This document shows positions 17,144 to 25,893 of a stretch of 35,811 bases of DNA, one piece after another (within the stretch, counting starts at the first letter, position 1; each line of letters opens with the position of its first letter). The position numbers and the translations under genes are program-made. Under the pieces are notes generated by a model, which searched no databases, was not told the origin of the DNA, and worked only from the letters and a program-made list of their open reading frames with translations. This stretch comes from Bacteroides sp. (GTDB lineage Bacteria; Bacteroidota; Bacteroidia; Bacteroidales; SM23-62). The stretch lies in assembly GCA_011053095.1 (NCBI GenBank), contig DRHS01000073.1, positions 1-35,811 on the forward strand, given 5' to 3'.

Positions 17144-17824
17144 ATGAATTTCAGAATTCACAGCCTTCTTTATTTCGGTATCGGAATCGCATTTATCGCA
17201 CTGGAAACAATTGGTACCGTATATTCCGGGATATTAGTAAAAGCCCTTATCATTCCAATCCTGATCTGGATGTACCTTCGCTTCATCAAGGGAGAAGGGA
17301 ACAGATTTCATCGAATGATTATTGCTGCACTGGTATTTTCCTGGATCGGAGATATTACACTCCAGTTAGTCCAATTCAGGGAGTATTTTTTCCTGATCGG
17401 ACTGGGAAGCTTCCTTATGGCCCAGTTGATCTACATGATTGCGTTCTTTTCCACCCGGGGAGCAAACATTATTTATAAAAGGCTGTACCTTGTCTTTCCG
17501 ATGGTCCTGTATTGTGGACTGATCCTTATGGTGCTATGGGATGGCCTGGGTGATATGTTGATACCGGTTACAGTTTATTGCATAGTAATTCTTGCAATGG
17601 TTCTTGGAGCTGTCAACCGTAAATACAAGGTGAATACCCAAAGTTTCCAACTGGTTCTTTTCGGCGCCATACTCTTTGTGCTTTCCGATTCCATGATCGC
17701 TTTAAACAAGTTCGTTCAGCCTTTTGAACTTGCAAGGGTTGCCATTATGTTTTCCTATATCACTGCCCAGTACCTGATTGCCATTGGATGCCTCAGGCAG
17801 TATAACCTGACCCTTAAAAAGTGA
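17144..17824 (+). CDS. YhhN/TMEM86 family membrane protein (lysoplasmalogenase-like)
   Basis: A 226-residue, strongly hydrophobic protein with about eight predicted membrane segments. It has the YhhN-family hallmarks FSWIGDITL (about residues 65-73), LGSFLMAQLIYM, and FGAILFVLSDSMIALNKF near the C-terminus; the conserved Asp residues of the two polar motifs are present. Characterised family members hydrolyse the vinyl-ether bond of lysoplasmalogens. It begins a tight plus-strand run with the EEP phosphatase-type gene (6 bases later) and an Ntn acylase. A longer ORF in another frame covers its start (17080-17478) but lacks these features. Confidence in family is high; confidence in substrate is low. 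Confidence 0.85.
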   Translation: MNFRIHSLLYFGIGIAFIALETIGTVYSGILVKALIIPILIWMYLRFIKGEGNRFHRMIIAALVFSWIGDITLQLVQFREYFFLIGLGSFLMAQLIYMIAFFSTRGANIIYKRLYLVFPMVLYCGLILMVLWDGLGDMLIPVTVYCIVILAMVLGAVNRKYKVNTQSFQLVLFGAILFVLSDSMIALNKFVQPFELARVAIMFSYITAQYLIAIGCLRQYNLTLKK

Positions 17825-17830
17825 GCCTAA

Positions 17831-18883
17831 ATGAAATATCTTAAATATCCCCTGTACCTCGTTCTGCTCCTGCTTGGTATTTTCCTGTTTATCCTGATCT
17901 ATGGTACTCTGAGTGATTACAAACCGGATGAGCAGACTCTTGTCTCAGAGAACCCCGATGCTTCTGCTCTTGATGACAGTACTTTTAATATAATGATCTG
18001 GAATATTGGCTATTGCGGACTTAGTGAGAAAATGGATTTCTTTTATGATGGAGGAAAAGATGTCAGGCCGGACCAGGCCACATCTGAATCAAACCTGCAG
18101 GGAGTACTGAATTATATTTCCAAATTTGATTCCTGTGATTTTTACCTGTTCCAGGAGGTGGATATTGAATCAAAAAGAAGCTACCGGATCAACCAGGTTG
18201 AGGCTATCATGGATCATCTTTCCCCTGCCCACACTTCATTCGGGAATAACTTTGATGTCTTTTTCAATCCCGTTCCCCCAAGGGCCCCCCTGGGTAAATT
18301 GCATTCAGGACTTGCAAGCTACAGCATGCATATTCCTGTGTCCAGTGTAAGACATAGTTTTCCCGGTAATTATTCCTGGCCGATGGGAGTATTTATGCTT
18401 GACCGTTGTTTTCTGGTAGACCGCTATCCCCTATCTGGGGGAAAAGAGCTACTGGTGGTAAATACACATAATTCAGCCTATGATGACGGCAGCCTTCGGA
18501 AGGCACAAATGGACTATATGCATGAATTCCTTACCAGGGAATATGAGAAAGGGAATTATATTATTGTGGGAGGGGACTGGAACCAGACCCCCTCTGGTTT
18601 TAAGCCGGATTTTAAGTTTGACATATTCGATATGATCCAGATTTCCTATCTGAAGAGAGATTATTTGCCAGAGGAATGGATATGGCTTTATGACCCCACT
18701 GTTCCTACAAATCGGAGGGTTAATTTCCCCTTTGTTTCCGGAGAATCGAGAACTACTGTCATTGATTACTACCTGTTATCTCCCAACCTGGAAGCAATTG
18801 CTGTGAAGGGAGTCTACATGGGATTTATTTACTCCGATCACCAGCCGGTACTTGCGAGTTTCAGACTTAAATCATTACCGTGA
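17831..18883 (+). CDS. Membrane-anchored endonuclease/exonuclease/phosphatase (EEP) family protein
   Basis: A 350-residue protein with an N-terminal membrane helix (about residues 5-25), so the catalytic domain probably faces the periplasm. EEP (DNase I-like) motifs occur in order: IMIWNIGYCG, LFQEVD (metal-binding Glu), NTHNSAYD, GGDWNQTP (Asp/Asn catalytic pair), VIDYYLL, and SDHQPVLA with the terminal catalytic Asp-His. The superfamily includes nucleases, inositol-phosphate phosphatases and sphingomyelinase-type phosphodiesterases. Membrane anchoring and neighbours (YhhN-like and penicillin-acylase-like) favour a phospholipid or phosphodiester substrate over DNA, by inference. Its stop overlaps the next gene's GTG start (GTGA), which indicates translational coupling. 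Confidence 0.85.
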   Translation: MKYLKYPLYLVLLLLGIFLFILIYGTLSDYKPDEQTLVSENPDASALDDSTFNIMIWNIGYCGLSEKMDFFYDGGKDVRPDQATSESNLQGVLNYISKFDSCDFYLFQEVDIESKRSYRINQVEAIMDHLSPAHTSFGNNFDVFFNPVPPRAPLGKLHSGLASYSMHIPVSSVRHSFPGNYSWPMGVFMLDRCFLVDRYPLSGGKELLVVNTHNSAYDDGSLRKAQMDYMHEFLTREYEKGNYIIVGGDWNQTPSGFKPDFKFDIFDMIQISYLKRDYLPEEWIWLYDPTVPTNRRVNFPFVSGESRTTVIDYYLLSPNLEAIAVKGVYMGFIYSDHQPVLASFRLKSLP

Positions 18884-21282
18884 AAATCATTAAGGTCATA
18901 TTCAAGGTGTTGGCTGCGCTTATTATTATTGGAGTAATCGGAATTGTTTTTCTGCTCCGTCATATTTCACACCGGGCCATACCTGACTATAATGCGGAGG
19001 TCTTTATCGATGGATTAAATGGTAAGGCCGAAGTACTTCGCGATAGTTTCGGAATTCCACATATTTATGCCGATAATCCGGATGATCTCTACCGTGTAAC
19101 AGGTTATGTTATGGCGCAGGACCGGATGTGGCAGATGGATCTTCTCAGACGTGTTGCTTCCGGGCGCCTCTCAGAGATGTTTGGAGAGGATATGGTTGGT
19201 GCCGACCAATTATTCCGGGCCTTACGGATTGAAGAAAAATCAAAGCTGATTTTGGCAAGATCAGAGCCGGAGATCAAAGCCTGCATCAATGCATTTTCGG
19301 AGGGAGTAAATCAATACCTGGAGGACAATACTAAAAAACTCCCATTCGAGTTTGCGGTCCTCGGTTACAAACCCGATCCCTGGGAACCCATCCACTCAGT
19401 TAATTTAATTGGCTATATGTCATGGAGTTCATCCTCAGCCTGGAAAAATGAGCCTGCCCTTTACAAAATAGCCAGTATGGTTGATAGCGCCAGGATCCAG
19501 GAACTTATTCCGGATATCAGCATTCAGGAGCCGATGTTCCCGGATTTTATGGTCGAGGGAGAACTTCATCCCGAATTGGATCTTTTATCCCATTCCCGGG
19601 TAATAGATGATTTGGGAATAGAGGTATTTACCGGGAGCAATACCTGGGTAGTAAGCGGAGAACACAGTTTTAACGGTGTCCCAATTGTCAGCAATGACAT
19701 GCATCTTCAGATCGATTTGGCACCGGGGGTATTCTACCAGATGCACCAGGTCATACCGGGAGAATTGAATGTAAGTGGAGTTGTTCTTCCAGGCACTCCT
19801 TTTATAAATGTGGGACATAATGATAGTATTGCCTGGGGAATGACTTATGTTGCAGTCGATGATATCGATTTTTACCTGGAGACCATCAATCCCTCCGATA
19901 CCAACCAATACCTGTACAACGGGGAATGGTTAGATATGGAATTAAGGGAAGAAATCATCTGGATAAAAGGCGGGGAAAGTGAAACAAGGATTAACCGGTT
20001 TACACACAGGGGACCGGTAATCAGTTCTTTTAAAGGGATCGGTGATAAAGTCATCTCAATGCGTTGGACAGGCAATGAATACAGCAATGAGATTAAAGCC
20101 GCCTACCTTATAGACCGTGCGGACAATATATATGATTTCAGAGAAGCCTTGCGTACCTGGACAAGCATAAGTACAAATTGTGTCTGTGGTGATGCTGCCG
20201 GAAATATTGCCATGTTTGTTGCATCCGGGGTTCCTATCCGACAGGGAAACCGTGCCCTGGTAATACCCGGTGATTCAAGTAAGTATGACTGGGGAGGATT
20301 TGTTCCTTTCGAACAATTGCCCCATGCGATAAATCCACCCGATGGAATCCTGGTCTCTGCGAACAATCGGAGCGCAGGACCGGGTTACCCCTACCATATC
20401 AGTCATTGGTTTTCACTGCCCAACCGATATAACCGAATCAAGGAAATGATATCGGAGAAGGAGGTTTTTACTATTGATGATATGATGCAAATGCAATCCG
20501 ACCAGAATTCATACTGGGCCCGCAAGATTATGAAGGTCTGCCGTCCTGTTCTCCTTGGTGCTGATTTGAAGGGGACATCCCTTGCGGCTTTCGACAAGAT
20601 TCATAACTGGGACGGGACAATGGGTATGGAAGGTATCGAGTCTACACTTTTTGAAACATTTTACTCAATGCTTAAAAAATCAGTTTTCAAGGATGAGCTG
20701 GGAGATGAATACCCATCGGGATTATCGGGTATGGAAGCCTCAGTCAGGGGAGTGATGGACCGTATCATGGAGGGACAGGTACTGGCATGGTGTGACGATA
20801 TTAATACAACGGATACCACGGAATCTTTTGAAGATCTTATAGTACCGGCATGGAATTCAGCAATTAACTGGCTTGAAGAAAATCATGGAGAGGATATGGA
20901 ATCATGGGTCTGGGGAGATCTTCATACAGTTAGCCTTGAACACCCCCTGGCGGCAAGCAGTATCCTGAATAAGATATTTACGCTCGAAAGGGGACCCTAC
21001 CGCGTCGGTGGTGCAAATCATACGGTATGCCCCTATAGCCATCCGGGCCTGTCCTTCAAGGCTACCAGCGGCGCTTCTCAGCGGCATGTTTATAACCTGC
21101 TGAGGCCGGATGACTCTCGCATTATAACGCCTTCCGGTGTGAGCGGTATACCTGCCAGTGAGTTCTATTGTAACCAAACCGAGATGTACATGCAAAACAG
21201 GTATATAGGAGAATCATTCAGCCGGGAAAAGGTTGAAAAGAATGCTGTATATCGCAGTACATTTCTTAAAAAACCACGCTAG
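18880..21282 (+). CDS. Penicillin acylase family Ntn hydrolase
   Basis: An 800-residue protein starting at a GTG that overlaps the preceding stop codon by four bases. An N-terminal membrane helix (about residues 6-26) anchors or exports it to the periplasm. The alpha-chain part (VLRDSFGIPHIYADNPDDLYRVTGYVMAQDRMWQMD) and the beta-chain start TGSNTWVV are diagnostic of the S45 family. Ser253 (in GSNTW) is the expected nucleophile and autocleavage site, so maturation should yield an alpha chain of about 25 kDa and a larger beta chain. SNDMHL and the later NNRS segment (beta-chain catalytic Asn) also fit. Family members hydrolyse amide bonds of beta-lactams, N-acyl-homoserine lactones or N-acyl lipids. 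The true substrate is unknown. Confidence 0.92.
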   Translation: MKIIKVIFKVLAALIIIGVIGIVFLLRHISHRAIPDYNAEVFIDGLNGKAEVLRDSFGIPHIYADNPDDLYRVTGYVMAQDRMWQMDLLRRVASGRLSEMFGEDMVGADQLFRALRIEEKSKLILARSEPEIKACINAFSEGVNQYLEDNTKKLPFEFAVLGYKPDPWEPIHSVNLIGYMSWSSSSAWKNEPALYKIASMVDSARIQELIPDISIQEPMFPDFMVEGELHPELDLLSHSRVIDDLGIEVFTGSNTWVVSGEHSFNGVPIVSNDMHLQIDLAPGVFYQMHQVIPGELNVSGVVLPGTPFINVGHNDSIAWGMTYVAVDDIDFYLETINPSDTNQYLYNGEWLDMELREEIIWIKGGESETRINRFTHRGPVISSFKGIGDKVISMRWTGNEYSNEIKAAYLIDRADNIYDFREALRTWTSISTNCVCGDAAGNIAMFVASGVPIRQGNRALVIPGDSSKYDWGGFVPFEQLPHAINPPDGILVSANNRSAGPGYPYHISHWFSLPNRYNRIKEMISEKEVFTIDDMMQMQSDQNSYWARKIMKVCRPVLLGADLKGTSLAAFDKIHNWDGTMGMEGIESTLFETFYSMLKKSVFKDELGDEYPSGLSGMEASVRGVMDRIMEGQVLAWCDDINTTDTTESFEDLIVPAWNSAINWLEENHGEDMESWVWGDLHTVSLEHPLAASSILNKIFTLERGPYRVGGANHTVCPYSHPGLSFKATSGASQRHVYNLLRPDDSRIITPSGVSGIPASEFYCNQTEMYMQNRYIGESFSREKVEKNAVYRSTFLKKPR

Positions 21283-21316
21283 AGCTAAAAGGCAGGGATC
21301 CGGTTACGGCTGAAAA

Positions 21317-21736
21317 TCAAATCGGAAGATTATCAGTATTGTACAATAACTTGTGCATTGTGCCCAGTAGTTCGAAAGTATTTAAGGGTTTGGAAATGTG
21401 TGCATTACAACCGGATTCTATAGCCCTTTCTTTGTCCTCAGTCATTATAAAAGCTGATTGAGCGATTATTGGGAGTATTTTGTACATTTTTCGTATTTCC
21501 TTCGCAGCATCATAGCCGGACATTCCGCCCGGGGTATGCATATCAAGCAATACTATATTAATATCCGGATCCATCCTGCAGATATCCACTGCTTCTTTCC
21601 CACTTTCTACAATCTGAATCTCAATCTGAGTGTGGGTAAGAATCTCCGAAAGGAGAAATGAACCCGCAGCATCGTCTTCCACGATCAGTACTTTTTTGCC
21701 TTTCCAGTTATATTTCTTGATGGATCTTACGACCAT
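21317..21736 (-). CDS. Stand-alone response-regulator receiver domain
   Basis: A 139-residue single-domain protein. The receiver landmarks are acidic Glu20-Asp21-Asp22 (VLIVEDD), phospho-acceptor Asp65 (IVLLDMHTP), Ser94 (IAQSAF) and Lys116 (ISKPLN). The segment after Asp65, GGMSG, is one residue longer than the usual xMDG turn. There is no output domain and no histidine kinase in the window. Such orphan receivers act by protein-protein contact or in phosphorelays with hybrid kinases. It ends convergently 35 bases from the acylase gene and starts 12 bases after the HU/SPOR gene, on the same strand, so the two are probably co-transcribed. Confidence 0.85.
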   Translation of the reverse strand: MVVRSIKKYNWKGKKVLIVEDDAAGSFLLSEILTHTQIEIQIVESGKEAVDICRMDPDINIVLLDMHTPGGMSGYDAAKEIRKMYKILPIIAQSAFIMTEDKERAIESGCNAHISKPLNTFELLGTMHKLLYNTDNLPI

Positions 21737-21747
21737 TTCACTTTAGT

Positions 21748-23163
21748 TTAGTAATACAGTATCCAGGCTTTGAGATCAAAACCGGACCTTATCCGGTTCA
21801 GTTCATTAACAGCATCCTGTTTACTGGAATGAGAATTAAAACATACGGCGTGCAGGTTTTTATGTGTTCCGAAGATGGAGGCATCATAACCCTGGTCCAA
21901 TAAACTTTGCATATAATTTTGGGCATTTTTCAATTCAGAGAAACAACCCGCCACTACATAGTATTTCTTGCCTTCTGCCTGACCGACATTTGTCTGATCT
22001 GTACCGGTTTGGTCCACACCTAAAATATCAGTCTCATCAGACATGACTTCATTATCTTCATCGCTTCCTTCAATTCCATCTAAAAGAGATGGGTCCTGAT
22101 CGATTGATTCCGTAACCTGCCTGCCCAGGAGTTGTTCAGCCTTCTCAGGGAACAAAAACCATCCGGCAGCAAGCAATATGATAACAAGGGCAGCAGAACC
22201 CACTATCCATGGCCAGATTTTCTTCTTTGAAGGTTGGCTGTATGTATTGTAGGAACTTGAATCAGTTTGAGTTTTTACGCTGGAGTACTTCGGTTCATGA
22301 TCCGCAACTGCCTCTTCTATGGTTTCCTCCGGTTCAATTTTAACTACCTGTTTTTCTGTTTCATCCGTGACCTCCAGTTCCGCCTCTGACTTCGAATCCT
22401 CTGGTTCATCCCTGACCTCTAATTCCTCCTCTGACTTCGAATCCTCAGGTTTATCATCATCCTCAATTTCTTCCACTTCCATTTCCACTTCCTCAATCTT
22501 GTCCTCGTCCTCTTCCTCGATCTGAAAGGGAGGTTCTTCACCATCCGGTTTTAGCGGAGTATCTTCCTGGCTGGCATCGATTTCTACTTCAGTATCGCTA
22601 TCTTCAAGCTCAAATCCATCTACCTCTCCTCTCGATTCTGAATCGATGATCCCATTTTCGCCGGGATCCATTTTAGAATCCAGCTCCGGTTCTTCATCGA
22701 TTTCAGGTTCCTCGATTTTCGGTTCCGTCTGGATTATTACCTCGGTTGGTTCTGCCGGCTCCTCGATTTCAGGTTCCTCGGAACCGTCCACATGTTCATC
22801 AGTTTCAGTCTTAGTCTCTTTAACCGGGATTTCATCAGTACCAGGGATTGAATCGGAGGTTGAGAACTCTATCCGGTTGTTATCACCCATTTTTAGAATT
22901 CCCAGCTTCTTAAGGTTATAAATTTCACCCGCTTCAAGTGACTTCTGGACTGTTTCCGTAAACTGCCTGATCCGGTTTTTTGCTTCTGATTTTGACAGCT
23001 TGTCTTCCTGCATGATATAATCGGTAAGTACACCGTCATCAAATGATAGAAGATCATTGAATACCAATTCTTTAGAATCATTCTGTCTGATTATGAATGC
23101 TCCCAGTTCCGGTACAATGACCCTGTTGTTTAAATCAAGCAAGCTGATGAGATATTTTTCCAT
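21748..23163 (-). CDS. Membrane protein with N-terminal HU-CCDC81 and C-terminal SPOR domain
   Basis: About 471 residues from the chosen start. An ATG at 23190 would add nine residues, but the HU-CCDC81 domain begins at MEKYLISLL. N-terminal residues 1 to about 95 match the Bacteroidota CCDC81-like HU domains (VIVPELGAFI, LLSFDDGVLTDYI, GILKMG). A long acidic Glu/Asp/Pro region follows, with two tandem 15-residue repeats. A transmembrane helix (about 312-338, WPWIVGSAALVIILLAAGWF) precedes a periplasmic C-terminal SPOR domain (YYVVAGCFSELKNAQNYM). SPOR domains bind denuded septal peptidoglycan. The layout implies a cytoplasmic N-terminus and a periplasmic C-terminus. It is divergent from the glucokinase gene, 97 bases away start to start. 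Confidence 0.88.
   Translation of the reverse strand: MEKYLISLLDLNNRVIVPELGAFIIRQNDSKELVFNDLLSFDDGVLTDYIMQEDKLSKSEAKNRIRQFTETVQKSLEAGEIYNLKKLGILKMGDNNRIEFSTSDSIPGTDEIPVKETKTETDEHVDGSEEPEIEEPAEPTEVIIQTEPKIEEPEIDEEPELDSKMDPGENGIIDSESRGEVDGFELEDSDTEVEIDASQEDTPLKPDGEEPPFQIEEEDEDKIEEVEMEVEEIEDDDKPEDSKSEEELEVRDEPEDSKSEAELEVTDETEKQVVKIEPEETIEEAVADHEPKYSSVKTQTDSSSYNTYSQPSKKKIWPWIVGSAALVIILLAAGWFLFPEKAEQLLGRQVTESIDQDPSLLDGIEGSDEDNEVMSDETDILGVDQTGTDQTNVGQAEGKKYYVVAGCFSELKNAQNYMQSLLDQGYDASIFGTHKNLHAVCFNSHSSKQDAVNELNRIRSGFDLKAWILYY
22360..22449 (-). repeat. 45-bp tandem duplication inside the HU/SPOR gene
   Basis: Two adjacent 45-base units (22360-22404 and 22405-22449) differ at only a few positions and encode the repeated motif PEDSKSEEELEVRDE / PEDSKSEAELEVTDE. 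The unit is in frame (15 codons), so copy-number change would alter linker length without breaking the reading frame. Confidence 0.8.
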
Positions 23164-23232
23164 TCTGGTCTTGGATTTCATCCGTTCCAATTTACTGAAA
23201 TTACGGCATATATGAAATACCTCGATTATGCT

Positions 23233-23240
23233 TATATTTC
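23233..23240 (+). promoter_or_regulatory. Candidate -7 element for the ROK glucokinase gene
   Basis: TATATTTC matches TAnnTTTG at all fixed positions except the last and lies 20 bases before the ATG at 23261. It falls downstream of the alternative ATG at 23228, which supports the later start. Confidence 0.45.
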
Positions 23241-23260
23241 GAAATACTCAATTAATACTA

Positions 23261-24049
23261 ATGCAGACGGAAAAGGTACTTGGAATTGATATTGGCGGAT
23301 CAGGAATTAAGGCAGCGCCTGTAAATACAAAGAATGGATTAATGCTTGAATCGAGGCACCGGATTCCAACGCCCTCACCTGCCACACCCGATAATGTTGC
23401 AGGGATAATTGGTGATCTGGTTAAGCATTTTAATTGGGAAGGCCTCATCGGATGTGGATTTCCGGCCGTGATTCAGCAGGGTATGGCCAAAACTGCAGCC
23501 AACGTTGATAAATCCTGGATCGGAACGGATATAAATAAATTATTCTCTGAGGCAACAGGTCTTCCGACATATGTTGTTAACGATGCCGATGCTGCCGGAA
23601 CTGCCGAGATGAAATTTGGAGCAGGTAAGGGCAAGAATGGAATGGTGTTTCTTTGTACTGTGGGTACCGGTATCGGTACAGTAATTTTTAATAATGGGGG
23701 ACTCGTTCCAAACCTTGAACTTGGCCATATTGAATACAAAGGAATGGACGCTGAGGCTTATGTCTCCGATGCCACCAGAAAAGCTGAAAATCTCAGTTGG
23801 GAAGAATGGGCCGGACGATTTAGTGAATACCTTGATGCGATAGAGAAGCTAATCTGGCCTGACCTTATTATTCTTGGAGGAGGTGCAAGTAAAAAGGGTG
23901 ATAAGTTCTTACATTACCTAAGTGTAAATACTCCTGTTGTACCTGCAGAACTTCTTAATAATGCAGGGATCGTAGGTGCTGCTCTCGCGGGCCGGGATCA
24001 ATACAAACTGGCAAAAGCTACTAAAAAGACACGGAAGAAAATGAAATAG
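23261..24049 (+). CDS. ppgK: ROK-family polyphosphate glucokinase-like protein
   Basis: 262 residues from [15 protein letters not shown]; an upstream ATG at 23228 lies ahead of the candidate promoter and has no homology. The ROK ATP/phosphoryl motif IDIGGSGIK (about 9-17), [28 protein letters not shown] (about 107-117, containing the catalytic Asp), [19 protein letters not shown], and a C-terminal [10 protein letters not shown] followed by [10 protein letters not shown] are all present. The ANVDKSWIG and NAGIVGAAL segments are the kind seen in polyphosphate glucokinases rather than generic ROK sugar kinases. The reaction would be glucose to glucose 6-phosphate using polyphosphate and perhaps ATP. 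It stands alone, convergent with the rnf operon, and could also recycle glucose released by the GH65 phosphorylase. Confidence 0.85.
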   Translation: MQTEKVLGIDIGGSGIKAAPVNTKNGLMLESRHRIPTPSPATPDNVAGIIGDLVKHFNWEGLIGCGFPAVIQQGMAKTAANVDKSWIGTDINKLFSEATGLPTYVVNDADAAGTAEMKFGAGKGKNGMVFLCTVGTGIGTVIFNNGGLVPNLELGHIEYKGMDAEAYVSDATRKAENLSWEEWAGRFSEYLDAIEKLIWPDLIILGGGASKKGDKFLHYLSVNTPVVPAELLNNAGIVGAALAGRDQYKLAKATKKTRKKMK

Positions 24050-24098
24050 GAAATACTGCTGGGATCCGGAGTATGCAAATGTGCCTGCCAGTGTGCTT

Positions 24099-24671
24099 TT
24101 ACACTATTCCTGAAAATCCCAGGAAGGCCAATGCTAGTAAACCCGCCACTACAAAAGCAATAGGTACTCCTTTCATTGCTGTAGGAATGTTCATCAAATC
24201 CAACTGTTCCCTGATACCTGCAAATACTACAATGGCAATTCCAAATCCAATTGCGTTGGCGGTGGCAAATACTACGCTCTCAATCAGGTTGAAATCATTT
24301 TGTACTGCAAGAACAGCAACTCCCAGAACCGCACAGTTAGTGGTAATCAGGGGAAGGAATATTCCAAGGGCCTGGTAGAGCGGGGGACTGACTTTTTTAA
24401 GCATAATCTCAACCATCTGCACCAATGATGCAATTACCAGGATAAATGTAATCGTCCTCATAAATGTTATTCCCAGGGGAACAAGCACATACTGGTACAG
24501 CAGGTAGGTAACGATTGTAGCAATAACCATTACAAAAGTCACCGCCCCGGTCATTCCAATCGAAGTCTCAACCTTATTGGACACGCCGATGAAGGGGCAA
24601 AGTCCGAGGAACTTCAGCAGGACTATGTTATTGACAAATACAGCCGATATGATAATTATAATGTATTCCAT
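24099..24671 (-). CDS. rnfA: Ion-translocating ferredoxin:NAD+ oxidoreductase subunit RnfA
   Basis: A 190-residue membrane protein with six predicted helices. It carries the RnfA/NqrE hallmarks FVNNIVLLKFLGLCPFIGVSN near the N-terminus, ETSIGM, and PLITTNCAVLGVA in the middle. The conserved Cys residues of these two helices bind the membrane [2Fe-2S] cluster shared with RnfE. It is the last gene of the rseC-rnfBCDGEA operon, with 2 bases between the RnfE stop and its start. Length and motifs are normal for the family. Confidence 0.95.
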   Translation of the reverse strand: MEYIIIIISAVFVNNIVLLKFLGLCPFIGVSNKVETSIGMTGAVTFVMVIATIVTYLLYQYVLVPLGITFMRTITFILVIASLVQMVEIMLKKVSPPLYQALGIFLPLITTNCAVLGVAVLAVQNDFNLIESVVFATANAIGFGIAIVVFAGIREQLDLMNIPTAMKGVPIAFVVAGLLALAFLGFSGIV

Positions 24672-24673
24672 GA

Positions 24674-25261
24674 TCAGGCTTGCTTTTTATTAATCTTGTT
24701 TACTATTACAACAAGGTATGCCAGCGCAAAGAATGCCCCGGGGGCAAGGATAAATACGATCATACCGTCGCCCTGGATAAATTTAAATCCAAATATTGAG
24801 CCTGACCCCAGGATCTCTCGTACGGCCCCAAGTATGGTAAGGGCCATGGAAAATCCGAGTCCCATTCCAAGTCCGTCGATCGCAGAAGTTACCAGGTTGT
24901 TTTTTGATGCGAATGCTTCAGCACGGCCCAGTACAAGACAGTTTACGACGATCAGAGGTATAAACAGTCCCAGGGCAGCGAACAGGTCCGGTACATATGC
25001 CTGCATTACAAGTTCAACTATGGTCACAAAGGAGGCTATGATAACAATAAAGGACGGGATACGTACCTTATCAGGTATGAATGATTTAATGAGGGAGACC
25101 ACTATGTTCGACCCCACCAGAACAAATGTGGTGGCCAGTCCCATTCCCAGTCCATTGAATGCGGAGGTGGTAACACCCAGGGTGGGACAAAGGCCCAGGA
25201 GGAGGACGAAAACAGCGTTTTCCTTAAAAAATCCCTTGCTAAAGTTTTTCCACTGGCTCAT
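24674..25261 (-). CDS. rnfE: Rnf complex subunit RnfE
   Basis: 195 residues from [18 protein letters not shown]. An open frame extends 29 codons further upstream over the rnfG 3' end, but that extension is not conserved in style. The protein is a multi-helix membrane subunit with [19 protein letters not shown] and [18 protein letters not shown], the paired Cys-bearing segments that mirror RnfA. RnfA and RnfE pack in opposite orientations and carry the shared Fe-S cluster in the core of the ion pump. The start lies 14 bases after the rnfG stop codon. Confidence 0.94.
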   Translation of the reverse strand: MSQWKNFSKGFFKENAVFVLLLGLCPTLGVTTSAFNGLGMGLATTFVLVGSNIVVSLIKSFIPDKVRIPSFIVIIASFVTIVELVMQAYVPDLFAALGLFIPLIVVNCLVLGRAEAFASKNNLVTSAIDGLGMGLGFSMALTILGAVREILGSGSIFGFKFIQGDGMIVFILAPGAFFALAYLVVIVNKINKKQA

Positions 25262-25275
25262 AGTACCGTTTGTTT

Positions 25276-25893
25276 CTATTCTGATTTTTGTTCCTCTGTT
25301 CCATCGATTTCCTGTAGTCCGTCGTAAGCCCTTTGAACTGCATCGCAAAATGCACGTGATGTTATTGTTGCCGCAGTGATGGCATCTACATCACCATCAT
25401 CCTGCTTAACCTTGAGTAAATATTCCTGTGGATCTTTTCCCTCGAACTGGCTGCTCCATGACAAGCCTGTTTTTTTATCGAAAGATTTCTCCCTGATCAT
25501 CTTGTCTCCGAGTCCCGGGGTCTCAGCATGTTCCAGTACGGAAATATTGTGGATACTGCCGTCCGGACGGAATCCAACCATAAGCTTAACAAGTCCGCTG
25601 AACCCTGTATAAGTATATGTTTCAACAGCAATTCCTGTAACTGAATCCCCCATACGGGCATGGTAGAAATATAGGGTGTCTTTACCCATTCCAAGTTTCT
25701 TAACTTCAACTCCCGGATCATTATCAAAGTCCGGAACAACTTCTCCGATGGCATTCATTTTTTTGAGCCGTTTGGCTTCTGCGATTGGTTCTTTGGTTGC
25801 CTCATATACAAGAGCCAGTGCTGCTGATGCAAATAGTGTTACCAGGAAAAGCGTAAACACCATACTGATAAATGTCGATTCTTTCTTAGCCAT
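25276..25893 (-). CDS. rnfG: Rnf complex subunit RnfG (covalent FMN protein)
   Basis: A 205-residue protein with one N-terminal membrane helix (about residues 9-30) and a periplasmic FMN-binding domain. The motifs ETPGLGDK (about 124-131) and [10 protein letters not shown] (170-179) are present. Thr176 is the expected FMN-phosphate attachment site, with the usual Gly of the (S/T)GAT motif replaced by Ala (TAAT). RnfG relays electrons together with RnfD. Its first codons overlap the end of rnfD by 8 bases, so translation is coupled. Confidence 0.94.
   Translation of the reverse strand: MAKKESTFISMVFTLFLVTLFASAALALVYEATKEPIAEAKRLKKMNAIGEVVPDFDNDPGVEVKKLGMGKDTLYFYHARMGDSVTGIAVETYTYTGFSGLVKLMVGFRPDGSIHNISVLEHAETPGLGDKMIREKSFDKKTGLSWSSQFEGKDPQEYLLKVKQDDGDVDAITAATITSRAFCDAVQRAYDGLQEIDGTEEQKSE

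Noticed and set aside
17080-17478. 132-residue plus-strand ORF starting before the YhhN-like gene
   Set aside because: It overlaps the YhhN-like gene in another frame and has no membrane pattern or recognisable motif; the YhhN frame has clear family signatures.
21283-21316. Terminator between the acylase and receiver genes
   Set aside because: No stable inverted repeat or T tract could be found.
24050-24098. Terminator between ppgK and rnfA
   Set aside because: Only a 5-base AGTGT/ACACT stem without an adjoining T tract was seen on either strand.
24696-25379. 227-residue plus-strand ORF opposite rnfE/rnfG
   Set aside because: It is an antisense shadow of the rnf genes, with low-complexity Ser/Pro/Arg composition and no domain.
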